Assembly (NCBI RefSeq): GCF_016287535.1
Contig: NZ_JAEFAJ010000006.1
Span: forward strand, 1 to 64,000
Length of the DNA: 64,000 nt
Direction: 5' to 3'
Source of the DNA: Ruminococcus sp.
GTDB lineage: Bacteria; Bacillota; Clostridia; Oscillospirales; Ruminococcaceae
Made by a program: the position numbers and the translations under genes
The notes under the pieces: generated by a model
The model's input: the letters and a program-made list of their open reading frames with translations, nothing else
Told to the model about the DNA's origin: nothing
The model's database searches: none
Shown: piece after piece, positions 1 through 7,298 of the stretch
How the letters are laid out: each line of letters opens with the position of its first letter
Numbering within the stretch: position 1 is the stretch's first letter

Positions 1-1
1 A

Positions 2-229
2 AGGAATCTTAACACAATTGAGATCGCTGAGCGAATGAGCACTACTGTCCGAGCTGTACAAAGGCTGTTACATCGAGCTTTGATAAAACTGCGCGAAGAA
101 TATGTTTCGCTATTTGAAGAAGCCAAAGCGTGCGGCTATCCGAAATGCGTCGAGCATAACTATGAGCGTATACTTCGGTTCTTTGAACAGTATGAGATCA
201 TACTTACAAAGAACGATCCCGCGGCGTAA
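2..229 (+). CDS. Sigma-70 region 4-like protein, 5' end outside window
   Basis: The reading frame is open from base 2 and ends at TAA 227-229. The visible C-terminal 75 residues contain a helix-turn-helix: TIEIAERMSTTVRAVQRLLH, followed by ALIKLREEY. This resembles the DNA-binding region 4 of small sigma factors found on Firmicute mobile elements. The ATG at 35 lies inside the helix-turn-helix, so it is unlikely to be the true start; the gene most likely begins before the window. A strong terminator follows at once. Its position before a mobilization region suggests it belongs to the mobile element, possibly as a regulator of transfer. The fold assignment is an inference from the motif; the exact family is uncertain. 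Confidence 0.5.
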   Translation, partial: RNLNTIEIAERMSTTVRAVQRLLHRALIKLREEYVSLFEEAKACGYPKCVEHNYERILRFFEQYEIILTKNDPAA

Positions 230-235
230 ACCTAA

Positions 236-267
236 CCCCACAGCATTAGTTTGCTGTGGGGATTTTT
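236..267 (+). terminator. Rho-independent terminator after the sigma-like gene
   Basis: A perfect 10-bp stem, CCCCACAGCA (236-245) and TGCTGTGGGG (252-261), with a 6-base loop, is followed by ATTTTT. From 268 to about 427 I see no gene or clear signal. Confidence 0.9.
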
Positions 268-427
268 CAATCCTGCCGATTAGTAAACATTACTAAACAG
301 GATATCAAAAATCATTTATCGGCTATACAACTCTACAAAATAATAAGGCGTATTTCTTGAAATGTTCGTTTTTTGCATTTCCCACCTCTATATATATGAA
401 GGCAGTCCTCTCTTAACCGCTAACAGA

Positions 428-549
428 GTGACGGTATGACAGTAAAATTGAGGTGTTGAAAATGCTGACTATGCCGTCACCCATGTTTAGCAAATATCTA
501 TATATCGTTGAAAGTTCGGGTGACGGTAAAAAATGCGGGTGACGGTATA
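428..549 (+). repeat. GGGTGACGGTA iteron-like repeats
   Basis: The core GTGACGGTA occurs at 428-436, inverted as CCGTCACCC at 474-482, and again as GGGTGACGGTA at 518-528 and 537-547. The last two copies are 19 bases apart. They lie upstream of the mobilization genes and could be relaxosome or regulator binding sites; that role is inferred. Confidence 0.6.
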
Positions 550-729
550 CTCACGCACAAAACGCGCCGTTTCTGCCGCCGATACCGAAAGCGGATACCT
601 ATCCCAGCTGCGGCGGTGAAAGCGGTTGTCGCGCAACGTGGAGCGAATGTGGGCAGCATTGGCATATGGAGAAAACTAACGCTGACGGAGCAGTACAGGC
701 AGCGGAGGTTTGAAAAAGCCAGCATCGCA

Positions 730-797
730 TTCGGCAGTCCGCCGAACGCTTGCTGGTCGGGGAGACCCCCGAACCCCCTCTCAAAAATCGTACAATG
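730..797 (+). other. Candidate oriT: two inverted repeats upstream of mobC
   Basis: TTCGGC/GCCGAA (730-735/741-746) and TCGGGG/CCCCGA (757-762/767-772) form two adjacent hairpins separated by a GCTTGCTGG stretch, followed by a C-rich tract. This layout just before mobC resembles transfer origins of MobP-type Firmicute elements. The nick site cannot be located by eye. Confidence 0.45.
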
Positions 798-813
798 AAA
801 GGAAGGTGATACA

Positions 814-1002
814 ATGCGAAAAAGAAACAGAACGATCACAATTCGCTGTACCGATGATGAGTACCAGCAGATACACAGCAAGGCTGAATGGCACAAATTA
901 TCGCTAAGCGACTTCGTTCTCAGGTCGGCTATGGACAAAAAGATAATCGTAGCTGACGGATTGGACGAGGTCGCAAAGCAGCAGAAAAGTATGAGGTTAT
1001 AG
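814..1002 (+). pseudogene. mobC: mobC-like relaxosome protein, 3'-truncated
   Basis: The frame starts at ATG 814 behind the ribosome binding site GAAAGGAAGGTG and encodes MRKRNRTITIRCTDDEYQQI, a ribbon-helix-helix start typical of MobC relaxosome accessory proteins, which bind oriT and help the relaxase. The similarity runs to about residue 55 (SDFVLRSAMDKKIIVADGLD). Then the frame runs out after a few residues where relaxase sequence begins in another frame. Intact family members are usually roughly twice as long. I read this as the left border of a deletion that joined mobC to the relaxase gene. It could still make a short DNA-binding peptide, but probably no working relaxosome. Confidence 0.65.
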
Positions 1003-2027
1003 TCGCAACCCACATCGACCGCGAGCATATTCACTCGCACTTCGTTTTCAACTCCGTCAGCTTCGATGGCGGAAAGAAATACCATTCCAACAAGGAGCCA
1101 GTCGAGGAGCTGATGAAGCTCAGCGATGAAATTTGTCAGCGGTACGGAGTTCATGTACTTGATGCTCCCAAGAAGAAAATGAACAAAGACTTCCTTTCCG
1201 ACAGCGAGTACAGGTCAGCCAAGCGCGGTGAGAGCTTCAAGTGGGAGCTGATGAACGTCATCAATCAGGTGATGAAACAGGCGAAGTCAAAGAAGCAGTT
1301 CTGCTGCTTGATGAAGCAGCAGGGCTACGATGTAAGGTGGGAGGACAACCGTAAATACATTACCTACACCTGCCCGAACAAGAGAAAGTGCCGTGACAAC
1401 AAGCTTCACGGCGAGAAGTATAGAAAGGAGAATATGGAGCATGAGTTCGAGATTAGACGAATTGAATCAGATGTACAACAAGGAATTATCACAGGCAGCG
1501 GACGCTCCGCCTGCAGTTTTAGTGCTCGATTCCAACTGGAGAGCGCTGATAGAATTGAACAGGCAGATGTCTCAGGAGCAGTTGGAAATACTCAGCAGTC
1601 TCTCGACGCTGTCAACCAAAGCGGAGACAGAACAGGTGCTGAAAACAGTTCGCTCCGAGCAGAGAGCGACCATAGAAACCTGTCGGGAACTTCTGAATCA
1701 GGCAATGGAACTGTCAGAAACAGCGGCGGCTCAATTAGAGAAAGCGACAACAGACCTGTCCTCACAGGCTGGGAAGCTGAACGAAGAATATGGCTCGAAG
1801 CTGAAAGAGCTCGACGAGTACAAACACAGGCTCAGCTTGAAAGCAGCCAAGTGGATAGTGATATCACAGTCGGTATTGATAGCATTGTCAGCGGCGTTAC
1901 AGCTGTGGCTACGCTGATAGAGGACGAGCCTGCTGACGATACCGAGTACGCTCGGGAGCACATTGACAGCAAGGCTCTTGCCGAGGAACGAGAGCGAAAG
2001 GAAGCTCTCGGAATACACATGGGATAA
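984..2027 (+). pseudogene. MobP-type relaxase, N-terminus deleted
   Basis: From about base 984 the frame reads EKYEVIVATHID and then REHIHSHFVFNSVSFDGGKK, the three-histidine metal-binding motif of MobA/VirD2 relaxases, which nick oriT and pilot the strand into the recipient. It continues through the conserved YHSNKEP and KWELMNVINQ-like region to a polar C-terminal tail with GWEAERR and LIEDEP, as in relaxases of Clostridiales elements. The N-terminal part with the catalytic tyrosine is absent: mobC sequence lies directly before it in a different frame. An in-frame restart is possible at ATG 1113, but that would also lose the histidine motif. The protein is therefore very unlikely to be an active relaxase. 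The last third overlaps another gene in a second frame. Confidence 0.75.
1441..1917 (+). CDS. Coiled-coil protein with C-terminal membrane anchor, overlapping the relaxase
   Basis: ATG 1441 follows AAAGGAGAATATGGAGC and starts a 158-residue protein, MSSRLDELNQMYNKELSQ. It has long charged and alanine/leucine-rich helices (about residues 20-125, probably coiled coil) and one hydrophobic segment at the C-terminus (IVISQSVLIALSAALQLW), followed by LR. It lies entirely inside the relaxase C-terminal region in another frame, so both strands of information would be carried by the same bases. The sequence has clear heptad-like character and a good ribosome binding site, which argues that it is real. 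I infer a membrane-anchored mobilization accessory protein; the precise function is unknown. Confidence 0.6.
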   Translation: MSSRLDELNQMYNKELSQAADAPPAVLVLDSNWRALIELNRQMSQEQLEILSSLSTLSTKAETEQVLKTVRSEQRATIETCRELLNQAMELSETAAAQLEKATTDLSSQAGKLNEEYGSKLKELDEYKHRLSLKAAKWIVISQSVLIALSAALQLWLR

Positions 2028-2119
2028 CCCAAATCTAATACGAAAGGACTTTTAAAAATGAACAACGCAAATCACATACGAAACATGAACGAGAGAACAA
2101 TAAGGAGAGTGGTTATTGA

Positions 2120-2296
2120 ATGGCAGAAAAGGATAATAAAACTTCAACGAACAAGTATGCGGAAATGCGAAGAACGCAGTATGAACTTAGGAAAGTCGTT
2201 ATTGACGGCAAGACCTATACCGTCATAAATGCAACGCCGACTGATACGAATGTGACTGCGGCAGACAGACTCCGCGAACTTGTGAAAGCATATTAA
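2120..2296 (+). CDS. Small TnpW-like element protein
   Basis: The 58-codon frame starts at ATG 2120 after TAAGGAGAGTGG and ends at TAA 2294-2296. It encodes a basic protein with ELRKVVIDGKTYTVI in the middle and TAADRLRELVKAY at the end. This pattern, a short beta-rich segment and then a terminal helix, resembles the small TnpW-type proteins encoded just before the large serine recombinase in Tn4451-like and Tn1549-like elements. Its position directly upstream of the recombinase supports this. The function of the family is unknown. Confidence 0.5.
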   Translation: MAEKDNKTSTNKYAEMRRTQYELRKVVIDGKTYTVINATPTDTNVTAADRLRELVKAY

Positions 2297-2320
2297 CGAA
2301 AATTTTACTGGGCTTTTGAG

Positions 2321-2377
2321 CCGAGTAGGAGTATACTGTTGGTGTACCGAGCGGTACACCAACAGAGTCCTATTCGG
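2321..2377 (+). repeat. Long inverted repeat upstream of the recombinase
   Basis: CTGTTGGTGTACC pairs with GGTACACCAACAG across a GAGC loop. Outside this, CCGAGTAGGA (2321-2330) pairs with TCCTATTCGG (2368-2377), with a few unpaired bases between. The palindrome sits between the small TnpW-like gene and the recombinase ribosome binding site. It could form an RNA hairpin that limits recombinase translation, or bind a regulator. No T-run follows, so it is not a normal terminator. Confidence 0.75.
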
Positions 2378-2404
2378 TTTGGTTTCCAGAGAAGGAGGAT
2401 TTTA

Positions 2405-4062
2405 ATGAAACCAAACAACGATCAAATTACAGCTTTGTATTGCCGACTTTCACAGGAAGATGCTCGCGAGGGCGAGTCGCTGTCAATAGAGAATCAGAAG
2501 AAAATGCTCATGGATTATGCTGAAAAGAATGGCTTTCGTAACTGTCAATTCTATATTGACGACGGTTACAGCGGAGTCAGCAGCAACCGTCCTGACTACC
2601 AACGAATGCTTAATGACGTTGAGAACGAGCTTGTGGGAACAGTCATTGTGAAAGATCAGAGCCGACTTTCGAGAAATTATCTCGAAGCAGGCAGACTTAT
2701 GGAACTGGTGTTTCCTGCTAACGATGTCAGATTTATAGCAATCACAGACGGTGTTGATTCAGCCAATGGTATCAACGAGATGTCAGGCATAAAGAACTAT
2801 TTTAATGACTTTTTCGCTCGTGACACATCAAAGAAGATACGTGCGGTTCAGAGAGCAAAAGGCGAGCGCGGAGAGCGTGTCGGAACGATAACTCCATACG
2901 GATACTTGAAAGATGCTGATACAAAACAGCTTGTCCCCGACCCGATCACTGCACCAATAGTGCATAAGATATTTGAGCTGTGCGCTGACGGAAAAGGTGT
3001 AAGAGCTATCTGCAATTACCTTTATGAGAACAAAGTCGAGACACCCGGGGTATATGAGTTCAAAACAAAGGGAAAAACTTGTAAACACCCTACTCTTGAT
3101 ACTCCATACATCTGGACACAAAGCACAGTAAGAGATATGCTCTCAAACAGGATATACTGCGGAGATACGGTCAACTTCAGCACATACAGCAAGTCCAACA
3201 AGCTTAAGAAAAGGCTGAAAATGCGCCTGAGAATATGCTTATCTTCGAGAATACTCATGAGCCGATAGTCAGCCGAGAACTGTTTGGGTTAGTGCAAAAG
3301 CGTTACGAAGGTAGGAAACGTCCCGACAGGCTTGGCGATGTTGATAAATATGCAGGATACTTGTACTGTGCCGACTGCGGAGCAAAGATGTATCTTCACA
3401 GAGGGAGCAATATCAAGTCCGATAATAATTACTATCAATGCGGTGGCTATCAGGCAAAGGGCAAGAATTACTGTACGGTACACAGCATAAAGGCAGATGT
3501 GCTCGATAAACTTGTCTTGGACGGTATCAAGTTCATGACCGACTTGGCAAGGGAGAAACCGCAGGAGTTCTATGACATAGCAGTTAAGAGCAATATGGCT
3601 AATGCCGAGAAGCAGCGGAAGGAGTCCGAAGTAAAGCATTCCAAACTGCAAACTCGTATCAAGGAGCTTGATAGCATTATGAGCTGCTTGTATGAGGATA
3701 GAGCATTGGATAAGATTACTCTCGAACGCTATGACAAGCTCGCATCAGGCTATGAGAAAGAGCAGAGTGAAATAAAAGCCGAACTTGAAACCCTCTCCAT
3801 ACAACTTGAAAACATGGAACATCAGGATAAAGCAGTGCAGGATTTCATTGAAAACGCAAAGGCTGACCTTGAAATGGAAGAGCTTACACCAAAGCTGCTC
3901 AGATTATTCATATCTCGTATTGAAGTATATGAAAAGCCTGAGAAGCATTCAAAAACCTGCGGAAATGATGTTGTGATACACTATTCATTTCATTCAATGC
4001 ACAAGCCTATGCCTGTACTTACTCCGTCAAAGAACAGAACATTCACACAGGCAGCCTGCTAA
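2405..4062 (+). pseudogene. TnpX-like large serine recombinase, frameshifted
   Basis: ATG 2405 follows AAGGAGGATTTTA. Residues 1-150 form the serine recombinase catalytic domain, with the nucleophile in ALYCRLSQED (Ser16) and the conserved KDQSRLSRN. The recombinase domain follows (about 160-290), then a zinc-ribbon-like domain with CADCGAKMYLHRG and YQCGGYQ, and a coiled-coil tail. It is the site-specific integrase/excisionase of Tn4451- or Tn1549-type elements. The frame is broken at 3218-3221, where AAAA stands where AAAAA would keep KKRLKNAPENMLIFE in frame; the rest of the protein continues in the other frame from about 3222 to 4062. With the shift corrected the protein is about 552 residues, the normal family length. 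It could be a disabling mutation, a sequence error in a homopolymer, or phase variation. Confidence 0.8.
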
Positions 4063-4070
4063 ACAGCAGA

Positions 4071-4097
4071 AACCCGAGGACGATATGCCCTCGGGTT
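4071..4097 (+). terminator. Hairpin after the recombinase
   Basis: A perfect 9-bp stem, AACCCGAGG (4071-4079) and CCTCGGGTT (4089-4097), lies 8 bases after the recombinase stop. No T-run follows, so termination would be weak. The right end of the mobile element must lie between here and the mrp stop at 4154; I could not identify the exact attachment site. Confidence 0.55.
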
Positions 4098-4153
4098 ACA
4101 TAAGGAATATATAGTTCCGTTAAGGATAGCGGGCTAATATCCGCCCCTGCAAA

Positions 4154-4984
4154 TTATTTTTCCATTGAAACGATCTTCTCGGCAGCCTCTGTGAGCCATT
4201 CGCCCTCAAAGAGCTCGATCGTACCCTGATCGCAGAGCTTTGCAAGCTGAGGGTCAATGGGGAGCTTTGCAAGTACCGGGATATCGTACTGAGCAGCTAT
4301 CTCCTCTATATGGCTCTCGCCGTAGATGCTGTGGCGCTTGCCGCAGTCGGGACATTCAAAATAGCTCATATTCTCGATGATACCGAGTATGGGGATATTC
4401 ATGAGCTTAGCCATTTTGACCGCCTTCTCCACTATCATGGAAACAAGCTCCTGAGGAGAAGTTACTATAACTATACCGTCGACCGGCAGTGACTGGAAAA
4501 CAGTCAGCGGTACGTCGCCTGTTCCGGGAGGCATATCAATAACGAGGCAGTCGATATCCTTCCATATAACGTCAGTCCAGAACTGCTTTACGACACCTGC
4601 GATAACAGGGCCTCTCCATACAACAGGGTCGGACTCGTTCTCAAGGAGAAGATTTATAGACATGATGTCAAGTCCCATTTTTGTTTTTGCGGGGATTATT
4701 CCGAACTCGCAGGCATCAGCCTTCTGATGTATGCCGAAAGCCTTTGGTATAGAGGGACCTGTGATATCAGCGTCCATGATACCCACATTCTTTCCGAGTC
4801 TCTGCATTGATACGGCAAGCAGTGAAGATACCAGTGTCTTACCGACGCCGCCCTTTCCGCTGACAACTCCTACCACCTTGCCGATATTACTCATGGCATT
4901 GGGCTTTTCAAGCAGGCTCTGGGGCTCTTTTCTGCTGCCGCAATCGCTTCCGCAGCTTGAGCAGTCGTGTGTACATTCGCTCAT
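4154..4984 (-). CDS. mrp: Mrp/NBP35-type ATP-dependent Fe-S carrier
   Basis: This 276-residue cytoplasmic P-loop protein belongs to the Mrp/ApbC/NBP35 family, which binds and delivers [4Fe-4S] clusters to apoproteins. The deviant Walker A motif GKGGVGKT lies near residue 43. The N-terminus is cysteine-rich (CTHDCSSCGSDCGS), as in NBP35-like forms, and a second CPDCGKRH motif lies near residue 215. MPPGTGD, the Walker B-type segment, is present. The start is the ATG after AAGGAGTG in the minus direction. A promoter lies at 5017-5045 and the gene appears monocistronic. On its 3' side it abuts the mobile element, so it marks the chromosomal border. Confidence 0.92.
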   Translation of the reverse strand: MSECTHDCSSCGSDCGSRKEPQSLLEKPNAMSNIGKVVGVVSGKGGVGKTLVSSLLAVSMQRLGKNVGIMDADITGPSIPKAFGIHQKADACEFGIIPAKTKMGLDIMSINLLLENESDPVVWRGPVIAGVVKQFWTDVIWKDIDCLVIDMPPGTGDVPLTVFQSLPVDGIVIVTSPQELVSMIVEKAVKMAKLMNIPILGIIENMSYFECPDCGKRHSIYGESHIEEIAAQYDIPVLAKLPIDPQLAKLCDQGTIELFEGEWLTEAAEKIVSMEK

Positions 4985-5016
4985 AAAAAAAACACTCCTT
5001 ATGATATAATGATAAT

Positions 5017-5045
5017 ATTATACCACACAATTCAGAAAATAGCAA
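5017..5045 (-). promoter_or_regulatory. Sigma-A promoter for mrp
   Basis: On the minus strand TTGCTA (5045-5040) and TATAAT (5022-5017) are separated by 17 bases, about 30 bases before the mrp start. Confidence 0.75.
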
Positions 5046-5052
5046 TAGGATA

Positions 5053-5081
5053 TTGACAAATGTATAACACAGTGATATAAT
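5053..5081 (+). promoter_or_regulatory. Sigma-A promoter for the riboflavin operon
   Basis: TTGACA (5053-5058) and TATAAT (5076-5081) are perfect consensus hexamers with a 17-base spacer. Transcription would start near 5088 and give a leader of roughly 460 bases containing a palindromic repeat and both FMN-riboswitch copies. Confidence 0.85.
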
Positions 5082-5084
5082 ATC

Positions 5085-5202
5085 AGTTGAGAGTTGACAG
5101 TTTAGAGTGGAGAGTTATTGTATCGCCTTACGGCGATGTTATTTAAATAAGTCTGCGAAGCAGACACATTAACTCTCAATTCTCAACTCTTAACTCTCAA
5201 CT
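5085..5202. repeat. Palindromic AACTCTCAA-type dispersed repeat
   Basis: The left arm (5085-5118) begins GTTGAGAGTT and the right arm (5169-5202) ends AACTCTCAAC; the arms are imperfect inverted copies over about 33 bases. Two smaller hairpins, TCGCCTTACGGCGA and GTCTGCGAAGCAGAC, lie between the arms. A related element is at 29384-29499 and a half copy at 52261-52293. It lies inside the riboflavin leader, directly behind the promoter. Confidence 0.8.
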
Positions 5203-5210
5203 TTTAAGAG

Positions 5211-5280
5211 TATCTTCGGGGCAGGGTGTGATTCCCTACCGGCAGGCGGAGAGGCTCCGCTCCCGGCATACGCTCCGGAG
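5211..5280 (+). other. Partial duplicate of the FMN riboswitch 5' part
   Basis: Bases 5211-5244 are identical to 5303-5336, the first 34 bases of the full FMN aptamer (5' strand of P1 and the P2 region). After that the sequence departs into two GC-rich hairpins (GCGGAG/CTCCGC and CCGG/CCGG) instead of the rest of the aptamer. It cannot bind FMN as a complete aptamer. Its P1-like strand could compete for the 3' strand of P1. Confidence 0.8.
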
Positions 5281-5302
5281 AAATAACTGAACATTATACA
5301 AT

Positions 5303-5466
5303 TATCTTCGGGGCAGGGTGTGATTCCCTACCGGCAGTATAGCCTGCGAGCCTTGTGGCTGATTCGGTGAGATTCCGAAGCCGACGGTAAAGTCCGGATG
5401 AAAGAAGATAAACCGCACACCAATGTGCAGTAAAAGACTTAACGCCCCGTTATCAGGGGTTTTTTC
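5303..5466 (+). promoter_or_regulatory. FMN riboswitch (RFN element) with terminator platform
   Basis: The conserved RFN landmarks are present in order: CTTCGGGGCAGGGTG, ATTCCCTACCGGC, GCGAGCC, GATTCGGTGAGATTCCGAA, GCCGACGGTAAAGTC and CGGATGAAAGAAG. P1 pairs TATCTTC (5303-5309) with GAAGATA (5404-5410). A hairpin and a T-run terminator follow at 5441-5466. FMN binding is expected to favour termination and so switch off ribD and the genes behind it. Confidence 0.95.
5441..5466 (+). terminator. Riboswitch-controlled terminator
   Basis: CCCC (5445-5448) and GGGG (5456-5459) form a short stem with flanking bases, followed by TTTTTT. It is the expression platform of the FMN riboswitch, 84 bases before ribD. 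Confidence 0.8.
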
Positions 5467-5549
5467 TGTTTTCAGGGGATATTGTCCTTAATATCATATA
5501 CCGCTAATCACTATGCACTAAATATTTTTCAACAATACCAGGAGGAACT

Positions 5550-6659
5550 ATGTCTCACGAAGAATTTATGCGCGCAGCTCTTTTACTTGCCCGCAGGGGT
5601 ATGGGCTTCACATCTCCCAATCCGATGGTGGGAGCTGTCATCGTCAAAAAAGGCGAGATAATCGGCAGCGGCTATCACAAGCGCTACGGCGATCTCCACG
5701 CTGAACGCAGCGCATTTGCGGACTGTGAAGCAAAGGGGATAGACTGCAAGGGCGCAGATATGTACGTAACTCTCGAACCCTGCTGTCACCACGGCAAGCA
5801 GCCCCCATGCACCGAGGCTGTCATAGCTCACGGCATAAAAAGAGTGTTCATCGGCTCATCAGATCCGAATCCCCTTGTTGCAGGCAAGGGTACGCAGATA
5901 CTTCGCGACAGCGGCATAGAAGTGACAGAAGGCATCCTCAAAGATGAATGCGACGCCCTGAATGAGATCTTCTTCCATTATATCACAACAGGTCTCCCAT
6001 TTGTGACAATGAAATACGCGATGACACTTGACGGAAAGATAGCCTGCTATACGGGAGAATCCAAATGGATAACCGGCGAAGCCGCACGGGCTCACGTGCA
6101 GCACGAAAGGCTTCATCACAGCGCAGTAATGGTAGGATTGGGAACAGTCATCGCAGACGATCCCCTGCTCACCTGCCGCCTTGAAAACAGCCGTGATCCA
6201 ATACGAATAATATGCGACAGCAAACTCAGAACTCCCCTTAACTGCAATATCATAAAGACCGCCAGGGAAGTCCCGACCATTATTGCTACGGTATCAGAGG
6301 ACAAAGAAGAAGCAGCACGCTTTGAAGAGGCAGGCTGCCGTATAATAAGAACTGCTGCGAAGGACAGCCGCGTAGACCTGATGGAACTAATGAAACAGCT
6401 CGGCAGCGAAAGGCTTGACAGCGTACTCCTTGAAGGCGGCGGAGAACTGAACTGGTCTGCTCTCAATGCAGGCATAGTGACAAAGATACAGGCTTATATA
6501 GCACCAAAGCTCTTCGGCGGCAGAGGCAGTTCACCTGTATCGGGAACAGGCGTACCAATGCCTGACGAGGCATTTATGCTTGAAAAATGCAGTATGATCA
6601 ATATCGGAGAGGATATACTCATAGAAAGCAGGGTGAAGAATGTTCACGGGAATAATTGA
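5550..6659 (+). CDS. ribD: Bifunctional riboflavin deaminase/reductase RibD
   Basis: RibD carries out the second and third steps of riboflavin synthesis from GTP: deamination of the pyrimidine and NADPH-dependent reduction of its ribosyl side chain. The N-terminal deaminase domain (about 1-145) has the zinc and catalytic residues in HAE (His50, Glu52) and PCCHHGKQPPC (Cys78, Cys87). The reductase domain (about 150-365) contains VTMKYAMTLDGKIA and LLEGGGELN. The length of 369 residues is normal. The start ATG 5550 follows CAGGAGGAAC. It is the first gene behind the FMN riboswitch and overlaps ribE by 20 bases, so the two are probably translationally coupled. Confidence 0.96.
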   Translation: MSHEEFMRAALLLARRGMGFTSPNPMVGAVIVKKGEIIGSGYHKRYGDLHAERSAFADCEAKGIDCKGADMYVTLEPCCHHGKQPPCTEAVIAHGIKRVFIGSSDPNPLVAGKGTQILRDSGIEVTEGILKDECDALNEIFFHYITTGLPFVTMKYAMTLDGKIACYTGESKWITGEAARAHVQHERLHHSAVMVGLGTVIADDPLLTCRLENSRDPIRIICDSKLRTPLNCNIIKTAREVPTIIATVSEDKEEAARFEEAGCRIIRTAAKDSRVDLMELMKQLGSERLDSVLLEGGGELNWSALNAGIVTKIQAYIAPKLFGGRGSSPVSGTGVPMPDEAFMLEKCSMINIGEDILIESRVKNVHGNN

Positions 6660-7284
6660 AGAGGTGGGGACCGTAAAAGCGGTAAAGCGCTCCGGCAGCT
6701 CCTCCTTTATTGAGATACAGGCGGAAAAGGTGCTTGAGGACGTAAGCGTCGGAGACAGTATAGCCGTAAACGGCGTATGTCTTACGGTAACCCATTTCGG
6801 CGGCGGAGTATTCCGTGCAGACGTTATGAACGAAACTCTCAGCCGTTCATCGCTTGGCAGCCTTGCTTCAGGAAGTCCGGTGAATCTTGAACGTGCTATG
6901 GCTGCAAACGGACGCTTCGGCGGACATATAGTCTCCGGACACATCGACGGTACGGGTACAGTCACCGACATCAGAAACGACGGTATAGCAGTGTGGTACA
7001 CGATAAGCGCCGACCCGGAGATAATGAGATATATAGTTGAAAAGGGCTCCATAGCCATTGACGGGATAAGCCTTACCGTTGCAAAGGTGACGGATACCTC
7101 ATTCAGCGTTTCCATAATCCCCCACACAGCTTCACAGACAACTCTCGGCACGAAAAAGAAGGGTGACACTGTGAACCTTGAAAACGATATCATCGGCAAG
7201 TACGTTGAAAAGCTTATGAAGCCCGCGGAAAATACCGGAAAAAGCGGCATAACCATGGACTTCCTTGTAAAAAACGGTTTCTGA
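6640..7284 (+). CDS. ribE: Riboflavin synthase alpha chain
   Basis: This 214-residue enzyme makes riboflavin by dismutation of two lumazine molecules. It shows the two-fold internal repeat of the family: MFTGIIEEVGTV starts the first lumazine-binding domain and GHIVSGHIDGTG the second, with the paired motifs NGVCLTV and DGISLTV. The start at ATG 6640 follows GGGTGAAGA, inside the end of ribD. It lies 14 bases before the next gene. Regulation is through the upstream FMN riboswitch. Confidence 0.95.
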   Translation: MFTGIIEEVGTVKAVKRSGSSSFIEIQAEKVLEDVSVGDSIAVNGVCLTVTHFGGGVFRADVMNETLSRSSLGSLASGSPVNLERAMAANGRFGGHIVSGHIDGTGTVTDIRNDGIAVWYTISADPEIMRYIVEKGSIAIDGISLTVAKVTDTSFSVSIIPHTASQTTLGTKKKGDTVNLENDIIGKYVEKLMKPAENTGKSGITMDFLVKNGF

Positions 7285-7298
7285 AGGAGACAATAAAT

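Noticed and set aside
508..798. 96-codon plus-strand frame in the mobilization region
   Set aside because: It crosses the GGGTGACGGTA repeats and the oriT-like hairpins, has no ribosome binding site and no recognisable protein features; read as non-coding.
498..1154. 218-codon minus-strand frame
   Set aside because: It lies opposite oriT, mobC and relaxase sequence, and looks like a shadow of the real genes.
2058..2228. 56-codon frame (MNNANHIRNMNERTIRRVVI...) overlapping the TnpW-like gene
   Set aside because: There is a fair ribosome binding site, but the second half is only the shifted reading of the better-supported 2120-2296 gene.
5085..5202. CRISPR-like repeats
   Set aside because: AACTCTCAA units are irregular and palindromic, without uniform repeat-spacer spacing or cas genes.
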